The notes under the pieces: generated by a model
What the model saw: only the letters and a program-made list of their open reading frames with translations
Told to the model about the DNA's origin: nothing
Databases searched by the model: none
Origin: Pyramidobacter sp. C12-8
Lineage (GTDB): Bacteria; Synergistota; Synergistia; Synergistales; Dethiosulfovibrionaceae
Assembly: GCF_002007215.1 (NCBI RefSeq)
Contig: NZ_MUHX01000025.1
Span: 1 to 39,374, forward strand
Direction: 5' to 3'
Length of the DNA: 39,374 nt
Made by a program: the position numbers and the translations under genes
In this document: piece after piece, positions 1 through 7,110 of the stretch
Layout: each line of letters begins with the position of its first letter
How positions within the stretch are numbered: the first letter of the stretch is position 1

Positions 1-728
1 TTGCGGAAGATCCCGGAAGTCTCACTATGAGACTTGCCGATTCCGGAAGTCTCACCATGAGACAGGTTGAAGGTTCGGAAGTCTCATCATGCGAATCCGG
101 AAGTCTCACCATGAGACACGAACATATACAAGAACATAAAACATCTCCTGTAGGAGAGGGGGGTGTGGGGGGAGAAAAAACGTCCCTCGCCATCCCCTTC
201 GAGGAAAACGGTTTCGATTTCGAAATTTCGAAGATCGTACAAGACGCTTATCCCGAAGAAAATCTGACGCTCGTGAAAAAAATGATTCCCCGTTGGCGCG
301 CGACCTACGGGGACGAACGGGTGCGCTTTCTCGTCAACAAGGCCATCAACTTCAGGCTGACGAATCCCGATAAAAAATACAAGAGCATGGCTCGCTTTCT
401 CGACACGTGGCTGCGGAGCGAACGTTCGACGCCGGAGACGAACGTTTCCCGGACCGAATACAAGCGCCTGGAGCGACGGGCGAAGGATATCGCCAAACAG
501 GTGATGGAGGATTGGCCGGGGCCGAAGACCGGCCGAGGAGGCGCCGAACGGGCTATCCTGCGGCGATTCCTGGAATTACCGAACGACGCGGCGAGGGACG
601 TCTTCCTGACGAATCTGGGGGACGAGATCCAGATCGCCGCGGAACAGGTGGAACGGCAAGGCGGGAAGACCTATGGGCTGTCCCGGCTGGATTTTTTCAT
701 TCTGGGGGTGAAGGTGGATGCGGAATAG
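1..728 (+). CDS. Phage replication protein (replisome-organizer-like), 5' end cut by window edge
   Basis: The reading frame is open through the left edge of the window, so the gene may begin upstream; internal ATGs at 27, 57 and 111 are alternative starts. The first ~30 visible codons are a repeated peptide (SGSLTMR three times) encoded by the palindromic DNA repeats at 12-117. After it comes a basic, charged, probably helical region of ~190 residues with no motif I can name. The next gene is a DnaB-type helicase and overlaps the end of this one by 11 bases. Repeats inside an initiator gene that precedes a helicase recall lambda O, whose origin iterons lie inside the gene. Role as initiator or helicase loader is inferred from context; the sequence alone does not prove it. 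A winged-helix N-terminal domain, if present, would lie outside the window. Confidence 0.6.
   Translation, partial: AEDPGSLTMRLADSGSLTMRQVEGSEVSSCESGSLTMRHEHIQEHKTSPVGEGGVGGEKTSLAIPFEENGFDFEISKIVQDAYPEENLTLVKKMIPRWRATYGDERVRFLVNKAINFRLTNPDKKYKSMARFLDTWLRSERSTPETNVSRTEYKRLERRAKDIAKQVMEDWPGPKTGRGGAERAILRRFLELPNDAARDVFLTNLGDEIQIAAEQVERQGGKTYGLSRLDFFILGVKVDAE
12..117 (+). repeat. Four palindromic repeats with built-in SD and ATG; possible phage origin iterons
   Basis: Four copies lie at 12-33, 42-63, about 74-93 (degenerate) and 96-117. The unit is TCCGGAAG followed by a palindrome with arms GTCTCA and TGAGAC around three bases; copy 1 has 8-bp arms. Start-to-start distances are 30, 32 and 22 bases, close to three, three and two helical turns. 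Each unit also holds GGAAG seven bases before an ATG, so each is a minimal ribosome-binding module. Copies 1, 2 and 4 are in the same frame and copy 3 is out of frame. They may be origin iterons, operators, or simply a coding repeat in a protein linker; more copies may lie upstream. Confidence 0.7.
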
Positions 729-2076
729 CAATTTGGCGCCGGATTTCGGCTATTGCGAGGAACGGATCGTGGCGGCCCCTTCGGACGCCGCCATGGAGCG
801 CGCCGTCATCGGCGACATGCTCGTGGACGCCGAAGCCGCTCAAGGGCTTGCCGCTTTGCTGACCGTCGGCGACTTCACGGACGGCAAGGCTTCGCGCCTT
901 TTCGAGGAGCTGTCGCGGCGCGTGGCTTCCGGAGAAAGTCTGAACTTGGTGGTGCTCACGTCCAGAGGCGTGCTGACGCAGAACGAGGCGGCCGGATACG
1001 TGGGAGCCACCAATTCCGCGCTGTCGTGGCGCGCTCACGCTCAGGTGCTGCGCGAGATGCGTCAGAGGCGGGCCTTTCTCCAGGCGGCGCGCTACCTGGA
1101 ACGAGCGGCGGATGACCGCAACAGCGACACGGCGGCGGTCCTGGCCGACGCGTGGGCGGAGCTGACCAAAGCGTCACGCATGGCGCTGACGGCGAACTCC
1201 GATCCTGACGCCGTCTTGGGAGCGTACGAGGCGGAGGTGCGCTCGTGGGAAGGGCTGCCGTTGGCGAATACGGGGATCAGGCTTCTGGATGGCGCCATCG
1301 GCGGCGGAATGCTCCCCGGCGAACTGATGGCCATCATCGGCGGCGACGGCAGCATGAAAACGTCGCTGGCGCTGGCGTGCGCCGAAAGCTACCTGCGCAA
1401 CGTGGGGCGGGACGTGTTGTATCTCTCGATCGACATGCAACCTCACAAGATCGCGCTGCGGCGGTTGCTTCCTCTGGCGGATACCAGCGAAAAAAATCTG
1501 CTGAACATGATGATCCGCGGGGAATCGCTTTATTCCACGGCGAGGGCGAACCGAGCGAAGATCGACAAGGGGCGCTTTCACCTGGCGGGCGGGCCGCTGG
1601 ATCTCAAGGGGATCGAGGCGCTGGTGAACCGTCTGCGCCCGGGGCTGGTGATTTGGGACTATCTCACCGCCACGGCCGGCTTCGAGAGCGAGCTGGAAGC
1701 TCAGCGAACCTGCACGGAGAAGATCAGGGAATGGCAGCAGCGTTACGACGCGACGTGGATCGTGCTGTCGCAGATGTCGGAGATCGCCAAAGCGGGGCAG
1801 CGGAACGGCGATTTCACCGGGCGGGCCTCGGGAGGCAACTCTTTGGCTCGAAACTGCGACACGATCATCGAGCTGTTCTTGGACGCACAGCCCGACGAAA
1901 ATCCGGAGCTGGGTTATTACAGGAATCCGCCGCTGATCGCCATGGTGGTGAAGTGCCGCAGCGGGCGGAAGGGATCCTGCTGGTCGCTGCGGTACAACGG
2001 GGCGTCCATGTCCTTTACGGGCGATGCCGTGGCCGTGGAACGCGTGAAGAAGCGAAAACCGGTGTACAGGATCTGA
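718..2076 (+). CDS. DnaB-like phage replicative helicase
   Basis: 452 residues. An N-terminal DnaB-N-like helical part (about 1-150; starts with the DnaB-like pattern DAAMERAVIGDMLVD) is followed by a RecA-fold ATPase. The P-loop is GGDGSMKTS at about residues 204-212; it has Met where most Walker A motifs have Gly, a form I associate with phage RepA/AAA_25-type ATPases. The Walker B strand is LVIWDYL, and a later segment (VLSQMSE, then GRASGGNSLARNCDT) fits the DnaB sensor and DNA-loop region. The role is unwinding at the phage fork, probably recruited by the upstream replication protein. ATG 718 overlaps the previous stop, which suggests translational coupling. Confidence 0.8.
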   Translation: MRNSNLAPDFGYCEERIVAAPSDAAMERAVIGDMLVDAEAAQGLAALLTVGDFTDGKASRLFEELSRRVASGESLNLVVLTSRGVLTQNEAAGYVGATNSALSWRAHAQVLREMRQRRAFLQAARYLERAADDRNSDTAAVLADAWAELTKASRMALTANSDPDAVLGAYEAEVRSWEGLPLANTGIRLLDGAIGGGMLPGELMAIIGGDGSMKTSLALACAESYLRNVGRDVLYLSIDMQPHKIALRRLLPLADTSEKNLLNMMIRGESLYSTARANRAKIDKGRFHLAGGPLDLKGIEALVNRLRPGLVIWDYLTATAGFESELEAQRTCTEKIREWQQRYDATWIVLSQMSEIAKAGQRNGDFTGRASGGNSLARNCDTIIELFLDAQPDENPELGYYRNPPLIAMVVKCRSGRKGSCWSLRYNGASMSFTGDAVAVERVKKRKPVYRI

Positions 2077-2078
2077 TC

Positions 2079-2579
2079 ATGCCTGATCCGAAAAAGGAGC
2101 TGCACGATCGGCAGAAACGGCTCTTCGCGGAGATCGTCGCGAGAAATACGGGGCTGAACTGCGTCTACGAACATCGTTTTGCGGCGCCGTCGCGGCAATG
2201 GAGGGCGGATATGGCCTGGCCGGAAGTCCGGGTGGCGTTGGAGATCGACGGCGGCACGTGGATCTCCGGCAGGCACAACAACCCGGCGAGCGTGTTGAAG
2301 GACTACGAGAAGGGCAACGGCTACGCGGCGAGAGGATGGCTGGTCTTTCACGCCCCGTGGAAATGGATCGAGCGTCCCGACGACTTGGCGGCTCAAGTCG
2401 TGCGGGCGATTCTGGAACGAGAACGGATGGAAGGAGGAGGGCGGCGTGATCGGCGAAGTGGAAGGACTGGCGCGGGTGATCGACATCATTGCCAGACGAT
2501 GCTGGAAAGGCCTGGCCGCTCTCCGAGGAGAAGCTCCGGAACCGACGCGCGAACAGTTGAGGGCGGCGTTTCTTCATAG
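2079..2579 (+). CDS. Small endonuclease-like phage protein (PD-(D/E)XK / Vsr-type fold suspected)
   Basis: 166 residues, starting two bases after the helicase stop. Residues ~1-120 look like a compact nuclease: an early HDRQKRLF helix, then ALEIDGGTW (acidic residues on adjacent strands) and later GWLVFHAPW. This resembles the small Vsr/DUF559-like nucleases found in phage replication modules. The last ~45 residues are Arg/Gly/Ser-rich and lie entirely in the 134-base overlap with the next gene, so they look like out-of-frame reading of that gene. An original stop near 2446 may have been lost. It could process replication or recombination intermediates; the fold call is tentative. Confidence 0.55.
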   Translation: MPDPKKELHDRQKRLFAEIVARNTGLNCVYEHRFAAPSRQWRADMAWPEVRVALEIDGGTWISGRHNNPASVLKDYEKGNGYAARGWLVFHAPWKWIERPDDLAAQVVRAILERERMEGGGRRDRRSGRTGAGDRHHCQTMLERPGRSPRRSSGTDARTVEGGVSS

Positions 2580-2994
2580 GCCGTCGAGATCCGTCGCGCC
2601 GGCGCTCCGCTTGAGGGCGGCAAGAGCTTCCGCCGATCCCAAGGACATTCGGGACGAAGACAGCTACCAGGCCGAATTCGAAAGCTATTTGTCCCTGGTC
2701 TCTTGGGAAGAGATCGTGGAGGCGGTCAGAGCCTTTCGGAAGAATCCGATGACGGCGCGAGACTGGGAGATCTACAGCCGGAGCGTGAACCTGAAAGCGT
2801 CGGTTCAGTCCCGGCTGCACTACGGCAGCGCCTATGACCGGCTGGCCGAGCTCTACGATCTGAACAAGAGTACCGTCTATGAAATCGTGCGCCGCACGCC
2901 GCGATGCATCGCCTACATGATCAGTACGAATCCGGGGCAGTCCTGTTATCGGCGCCGCGACGTGGAAGGGCAGATCACGCTACCGGAATTCTAG
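2446..2994 (+). CDS. HTH phage regulator, candidate late-gene activator or antiterminator
   Basis: 182 residues with a GTG start backed by a strong Shine-Dalgarno (AAGGAGG, 2431-2437, 8-base spacing). The C-terminal third contains a helix-turn-helix pattern, YDRLAELYDLNKSTVYEIVRR, that looks like a sigma region 4 or Mor/ArpU-type DNA-binding motif. The N-terminal half is basic and has no recognised domain. Position matters: it is the last gene before the regulatory gap (11-bp repeat array, -10-like box, terminator) and the packaging genes, which is where phages place late regulators such as Q or ArpU. The first repeat unit covers its stop codon. Function is inferred from the motif and the place. 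Confidence 0.55.
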   Translation: MIGEVEGLARVIDIIARRCWKGLAALRGEAPEPTREQLRAAFLHRPSRSVAPALRLRAARASADPKDIRDEDSYQAEFESYLSLVSWEEIVEAVRAFRKNPMTARDWEIYSRSVNLKASVQSRLHYGSAYDRLAELYDLNKSTVYEIVRRTPRCIAYMISTNPGQSCYRRRDVEGQITLPEF

Positions 2995-3082
2995 CCGAAT
3001 TCCAGACGAATTCTAGACGAAAGATAGCCGACGAATAACCGACAAATATCGGACGAATATCGGACAAATAACCGACAACAAA
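2984..3082 (+). repeat. Tandem array of nine 11-bp units
   Basis: The array can be cut without gaps into nine 11-base units starting at 2984, 2995, 3006, 3017, 3028, 3039, 3050, 3061 and 3072. The first four read like CCGAATTCTAG and the last five like CCGACAAATAT; every unit begins (C/A)(C/G)G followed by A or GA, and is AT-rich in its second half. Eleven bases is close to one helical turn, so equivalent bases face the same side of DNA. It begins in the last codons of the HTH gene and ends 5 bases before a TATAGT box. Binding sites for a late regulator, a terminase (cos/pac) site, or a bent-DNA element are all possible. Confidence 0.8.
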
Positions 3083-3086
3083 GGAT

Positions 3087-3092
3087 TATAGT
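3087..3092 (+). promoter_or_regulatory. Possible activator-dependent -10 box for late genes
   Basis: TATAGT sits right after the 11-bp array with no recognisable -35 at 16-18 bases upstream. A promoter lacking a -35 but preceded by phased sites would need an activator. The terminator at 3114 would then lie only about 15-40 bases inside the transcript. Weak on sequence alone. Confidence 0.25.
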
Positions 3093-3113
3093 GGTAGCGT
3101 TGGAATAAAAGCG

Positions 3114-3139
3114 AGGTCGCCTGCGGGGGCGGCCTTTTT
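3114..3139 (+). terminator. Rho-independent terminator before the packaging genes
   Basis: Stem GGTCGCC (3115-3121) pairs with GGCGGCC (3128-3134) with one G-U pair and a 6-base loop, followed by TTTTT (3135-3139). It separates the replication genes from the packaging genes. Confidence 0.7.
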
Positions 3140-3160
3140 CGTAGAAGCGAGGAATTTGCG

Positions 3161-3211
3161 ATGACAAGACGGGATTTTATCGGTGCGACCGTCGATCGGT
3201 CGCTGGTCTGA
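3161..3211 (+). CDS. Possible 16-residue leader peptide upstream of the HNH gene
   Basis: ATG 3161 has a Shine-Dalgarno-like GAGGAA (about 3150-3155) in front of it and reads 16 codons (MTRRDFIGATVDRSLV) to TGA at 3209-3211. The HNH start at 3215 is three bases further on and has no ribosome-binding site of its own, so reinitiation after this peptide would explain its translation. It could instead be a chance ORF. Confidence 0.35.
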   Translation: MTRRDFIGATVDRSLV

Positions 3212-3214
3212 ACC

Positions 3215-3640
3215 ATGCCCAGGAGAGCGAAGCACCCGTGTCCGCATCCCGGTTGCGGAGCGTTGGTGGAGGCGGGGCACAAATACTGTCCGCTGCACGA
3301 ATCGGAGCACCCAATCCGCCGGTCGGAATACGACAAGAAATACGACGCCAAGCGTCCGGAGTCTCACCGCTTTTACCATACCGCTCGCTGGCAGCGGCTT
3401 CGCAACGCCTATATCCGAAAACACCCATTGTGCGAGGAATGTATGAGGAACGGTCGGATCGCGGTGGCCAAAGTCGTGGATCACATCGTCGAGATCAAGG
3501 ACGGCGGACCGACGACGCAGTGGAGCAACCTTCAATCGCTGTGCATGGCCTGCCACAACGCGAAAACTTTAAAAGAAAAAGAAAATAGAGAAAGAAAAAG
3601 ACACTCGGGGGAGGGGTGGTCGCAATCGCTGGCGGAATAG
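3215..3640 (+). CDS. Phage HNH endonuclease
   Basis: 141 residues. An N-terminal zinc-knuckle-like part (CPHPGC at about 8-13, then CPLH) precedes a classic HNH fold: CEECMRNG (about 73-80), DHI with D89-H90, and NLQSLCMACHNAKT with a second Cys pair. Standalone HNH proteins of this type sit directly before terS in many HK97-like cos phages. There they are thought to help terminase cut DNA at cos during packaging. The start is kept at ATG 3215 because related proteins begin in the same way; it may be translated by coupling to the 3161 leader. The Lys/Arg-rich tail ends 73 bases before terS. Confidence 0.85.
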   Translation: MPRRAKHPCPHPGCGALVEAGHKYCPLHESEHPIRRSEYDKKYDAKRPESHRFYHTARWQRLRNAYIRKHPLCEECMRNGRIAVAKVVDHIVEIKDGGPTTQWSNLQSLCMACHNAKTLKEKENRERKRHSGEGWSQSLAE

Positions 3641-3676
3641 GACCCAGACCGTATTGTGGCCCGCTTTACACGCGCG

Positions 3677-3706
3677 CCCCCTATTTACGAAAAATTCGAC
3701 AGGGGG
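3677..3706 (+). other. Inverted repeat covering the terS ribosome-binding site
   Basis: CCCCCT (3677-3682) is perfectly complementary to AGGGGG (3701-3706) across an 18-base loop; the right arm is the terS Shine-Dalgarno. Folding would hide it and lower TerS translation. A G/C-rich palindrome next to terS could also belong to a cos nicking site. Both are speculative. Confidence 0.35.
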
Positions 3707-3713
3707 TGAGGGA

Positions 3714-4184
3714 ATGCCGGTCAGGGGGCCGAAGCCCAAGCCGGAGGCCTTGAAGAAGGTGAGCGCAAGGTCTCACAAAAAGAAAACGCAGAGCATGATT
3801 ATAGATTTCCCCACCCCCGACGATCTTTCCGCACTGCCGCAGAATGTCCGCCTCGAAGTCGAGGAAATCTGGTCGTTCCTGATCACGAACGACATCGCCA
3901 ATCCCATCGACCGGGGAGCCTTCTGCCGGTACATCGAACTGAAACGCATCTGCGACGAGGCCGCGAAGGACATGGACGAACGGGGCACGATCATCAGAGC
4001 CGGAACGGCGCGCGAAAGAGTGAACCCGTCCTGGCGGATTTTCAAGGCCGCGTCGTCGGAGGCTCTGAAGATCGAAGAGCAGTTCGGCTTGACTCCGTCG
4101 GCGCGGCGCCGGCTGCCTCTGACTCCCAAGGAGGAGGCGAACGGTTATGCGGCCCGTCGTCGGACGAAAGCCTCAAACGAATAG
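3714..4184 (+). CDS. Terminase small subunit, P27 family
   Basis: 156 residues from ATG 3714, chosen over an upstream TTG because a G-rich Shine-Dalgarno (AGGGGGTGAGGG) directly precedes it. The basic start (VRGPKPKPEALKK) followed by an acidic helical core (EVEEIWSFL, GAFCRYIELKRICDEA) and the C-terminal NPSWRIFKAASSEALKIEEQFGLTPSAR match the P27/Terminase_4 family. TerS recognises phage DNA and recruits TerL to begin packaging. The end overlaps terL by 38 bases. Confidence 0.85.
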   Translation: MPVRGPKPKPEALKKVSARSHKKKTQSMIIDFPTPDDLSALPQNVRLEVEEIWSFLITNDIANPIDRGAFCRYIELKRICDEAAKDMDERGTIIRAGTARERVNPSWRIFKAASSEALKIEEQFGLTPSARRRLPLTPKEEANGYAARRRTKASNE

Positions 4185-5844
4185 CTCGCGTTGGGCGCTG
4201 CGATACATCGAGATGGTTCGAAGCGGGCAGATCCCCGCCTGCCGGTGGATCCGCGCCGCCGTGGCCCGACACTTGGAAGATCTGAAGACCGCCGGCCGCC
4301 GCGGCTTCTATTTCGACGAAGCCGCGGCGGAAGACGCCTTGCAGTTCTTCTCCTACCTCCATCACAGCAAAGGAGAATGGGGCGGCAAAGTCTTCATCCT
4401 CTCGCCCTGGCAGCAATTCTTCGTCTATTGCCTGTTCGGCTGGAAGAGAAAGAAAGACGGCATGCGCCGCTTTCGCACGGCGTATCTGGAAGTCGCCAGA
4501 AAGAACGGCAAAAGTACCTTGGCGGCCGGCATCGGATTGTACATGCTAGACGGCGACGGCGAGCCGGGCGCCGAAGTCTATTCCGCGGCCACCCGGCGCG
4601 ACCAGGCCAAGATCGTCCATTCCGAAGCGACGCGAATGGTCAGATCCTCGGCGGAGATCAAGAACTTCGTCACCATTCAGAGCAACAACCTTCACGTCGA
4701 AGACACCGCCAGCAAGTTCGAGCCCTTGTCCGCCGACTACGACAGCCTCGACGGCCTGAACGTCCATTGCGCCCTCGTCGACGAAGTCCACGCCCACAAA
4801 AGCCGCGACCTTTGGGACATCCTGGACACCGCGACGAGCGCCCGCCGCCAGCCCCTCATGGTCGGCATCACGACCGCCGGCGTCAATCAGCGGGGAATCT
4901 GCCGCGAGCTGCACAACCACCTGGAAAAGATCCTCGACAAAGTCCTGACCGACGACGCCTTTTTCGGCATGATCTTCACCTTGGACGACGGCGACGACTG
5001 GGAAGACGAGAGCAACTGGGAGAAAGCGAACCCCAATCTGAACGTGTCGGTCAAGATCGACGACCTGCGCATCAAGGCCGCGCGCGTCAAGTCCTCGCCG
5101 TCGGCGCTGAACGCGTTCCTGCGCCTGCACCTGGACGTATGGACCTCGGCCGAAAGCTCGTGGATCCTTCCCGAAGTCTGGAACGCGTCCGCCGGCGCCG
5201 TCGATCTCGACGCCCTGCAAGGGCGCCCGTGCTACGGCGGCCTGGACCTCTCCACCACGACCGACATTTCGGCCCTGGCGCTGTGCTTCCCGATGGAAGA
5301 CGGCAGCTTCCAAAACCTGTACGAATTCTGGATCCCCGCCGACAATATCGAACGCCGCGTCCGCCGCGACCGAGTCCCGTACGATGCGTGGGTCCGCCAA
5401 GGACTGATCCACGCAACCGACGGAAACAGCATAGATTACGACTTCATCGAACACAGAATCCTCGAGCTGGCGGCCCAATACAAGATCAAGGAACTGGCGT
5501 TCGATCCGTACAACGCGACGGAGCTGACGAGCCACATGATCAACCACGGCCTGGAAATGGTCGAGTTTCGGCAGGGCTTTTTGAGCATGAGCCCGCCGGC
5601 CAAACGCTTCGAAACCCTCGTGCTGTCGAAGCAGTACCACCACGGCGGCAATCCGGTCATGAACTGGATGATGTCGAACGTGGCGCTGCGCCTGGATCCG
5701 GCCGGGAACATCAAACCCGACAAGGAAAAGAGCCGCGAGAAGATTGACGGCGTCGTCGCCGGCATCATGGCGTTGGCGCGCGCGATCGCCGCGGAGGGTC
5801 GCAAGCCCAGCGTTTACGCGAAACGCGGCCTGGTCGTTTTGTAA
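4147..5844 (+). CDS. Terminase large subunit (HK97-type, Terminase_1)
   Basis: 565 residues, a typical length. The ATPase half has an adenine-side helix (WQQFFVYCLFGWKRK), a Walker A-like VARKNGKST (about 116-124) and Walker B CALVDEVHAH (acidic pair near 211-213). The nuclease half has GGLDLSTTTD with D367 and DGVVAGIMA with D534, the usual metal-binding acids of the RNase H-like fold. It pumps DNA into the prohead and cuts concatemers. It starts inside terS and ends ten bases before the portal, so TerS, TerL and portal are one transcript. Confidence 0.95.
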   Translation: MRPVVGRKPQTNSSRWALRYIEMVRSGQIPACRWIRAAVARHLEDLKTAGRRGFYFDEAAAEDALQFFSYLHHSKGEWGGKVFILSPWQQFFVYCLFGWKRKKDGMRRFRTAYLEVARKNGKSTLAAGIGLYMLDGDGEPGAEVYSAATRRDQAKIVHSEATRMVRSSAEIKNFVTIQSNNLHVEDTASKFEPLSADYDSLDGLNVHCALVDEVHAHKSRDLWDILDTATSARRQPLMVGITTAGVNQRGICRELHNHLEKILDKVLTDDAFFGMIFTLDDGDDWEDESNWEKANPNLNVSVKIDDLRIKAARVKSSPSALNAFLRLHLDVWTSAESSWILPEVWNASAGAVDLDALQGRPCYGGLDLSTTTDISALALCFPMEDGSFQNLYEFWIPADNIERRVRRDRVPYDAWVRQGLIHATDGNSIDYDFIEHRILELAAQYKIKELAFDPYNATELTSHMINHGLEMVEFRQGFLSMSPPAKRFETLVLSKQYHHGGNPVMNWMMSNVALRLDPAGNIKPDKEKSREKIDGVVAGIMALARAIAAEGRKPSVYAKRGLVVL

Positions 5845-5853
5845 AAGGGGGTG

Positions 5854-7110
5854 ATGAAAAAGTTGAGACTGAAAATACCGTTTACGCGCCGTTCCTTGGA
5901 ATTGCGCTTTCTGGCGGGCGAAGAACCCAACGCGAAGTGGATGTCCCTATTCGGCTCCGCCACGTCGGCGGGCGTGCCCGTCAACGAGGAGACGGCCATG
6001 AGACTGTCTACCGTCTACGCCTGCATTCGAGTCCTTTCCGAATCCCTCGCGCAACTTCCGCTGAAAGTCTACGAAAGACTCCCCGGCGGCGGCAAAAGAG
6101 AAGCGCCGGACCATCCCCTTTATCCGCTGCTTCACCTTCGCCCCGATCCCGAACGCACCGCCTACTCTTGGAAAGAAACCTCCATGGCCCATCTATGCTC
6201 GTGGGGCAATTCCTACTCCTACATCGAACACGGCCGCGACGGCCGCGTCAAAGCCATCCGCCTCCTCAAACCCACGAACGTGACGCCGCGGCGGCTGGTG
6301 GAAAACGATCAGCTCGTTTACGACGTGAACGACGCGCACGGCGTTCCGCTGCGCTTCCTGCCGGAACAGATCCTGCACGTGCCGTGCCTGGGATTCGACG
6401 GCGTGATGGGATATTCGCCCATCTGCATGGCCGCCGAAACCATCGGCATCGGCATCGCCGCCGAACAACACAGCGCCTCTACCTTCGGCAACGGCGCGAT
6501 GCCCTCGGGAATCCTCTCCTACGAAGGCGAGCTGGACGACGAAGCCCTGCAGCGCCTGAAGACCGACTGGAAAAATTCGTTCTCCGGAGCGAAGAACGTC
6601 GGCAAGACCGCCGTGCTGGAAGGATCCATGAAGTACACGCCGCTGACCATCTCGGCGCTCGACGCGCAGCTGATCGAAACGCTGAAATTCAACCGCAGCG
6701 AAATCGCCGGCATCTTCCGCGTCCCCGGCCACCTGATCAACGATCTGGAACACGCGACCTACTCGAACATCGACCAACTCTCCCTCGAGTTCGTGATGTT
6801 CACGCTGGCTCCGCACCTGACGCGGTACGAACAGGCCATGAACTGGCGGCTGTTCCTGCCCTCGGAACGCGGCCGCTACTTCGTGGAATTCGTCACCGAC
6901 GGGCTGCTGCGCGGCGACGTGAAGAGCCGGTACGAAGCCTACCGGACGGCGATCAGTTCGGGCATGAAGAGCATCAACGAAGTCCGCGCCTCGGAGAACC
7001 TGCCGCCGATCGCCGACGGCGACGAGCATCTCGTCCAGGGCGCCATGATCACGCTGAACAAGGCTGTGGCGGAAGGACGGAAACAAGCCCAAGGAGGTGA
7101 GAAGGAATGA
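5854..7110 (+). CDS. Portal protein, HK97 family
   Basis: 418 residues from ATG 5854 (a GTG directly before it at 5851 is the alternative). The start is close behind a G-rich Shine-Dalgarno. Family features are the early TAMRLSTVYACIRVLSESLA helix, the LLHLRPDPERTAYSWKE segment, and the later GIFRVPGHLINDLEHATYSN followed by FVMFTLAPHLTRYEQAMN. Twelve copies form the ring at the capsid vertex through which DNA enters and to which the connector binds. The stop overlaps the protease start as ATGA, so the two are translationally coupled. Confidence 0.92.
   Translation: MKKLRLKIPFTRRSLELRFLAGEEPNAKWMSLFGSATSAGVPVNEETAMRLSTVYACIRVLSESLAQLPLKVYERLPGGGKREAPDHPLYPLLHLRPDPERTAYSWKETSMAHLCSWGNSYSYIEHGRDGRVKAIRLLKPTNVTPRRLVENDQLVYDVNDAHGVPLRFLPEQILHVPCLGFDGVMGYSPICMAAETIGIGIAAEQHSASTFGNGAMPSGILSYEGELDDEALQRLKTDWKNSFSGAKNVGKTAVLEGSMKYTPLTISALDAQLIETLKFNRSEIAGIFRVPGHLINDLEHATYSNIDQLSLEFVMFTLAPHLTRYEQAMNWRLFLPSERGRYFVEFVTDGLLRGDVKSRYEAYRTAISSGMKSINEVRASENLPPIADGDEHLVQGAMITLNKAVAEGRKQAQGGEKE

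Noticed and set aside
12-117. CRISPR-like array in the first 120 bases
   Set aside because: Spacings are short and unequal, and the units are inside a reading frame.
2984-3082. CRISPR-like array
   Set aside because: Units are contiguous 11-mers with no unique spacers and no cas genes nearby.
3654-3713. Longer terS from the TTG at 3654
   Set aside because: No ribosome site before the TTG, while ATG 3714 has one and gives the usual P27 start.
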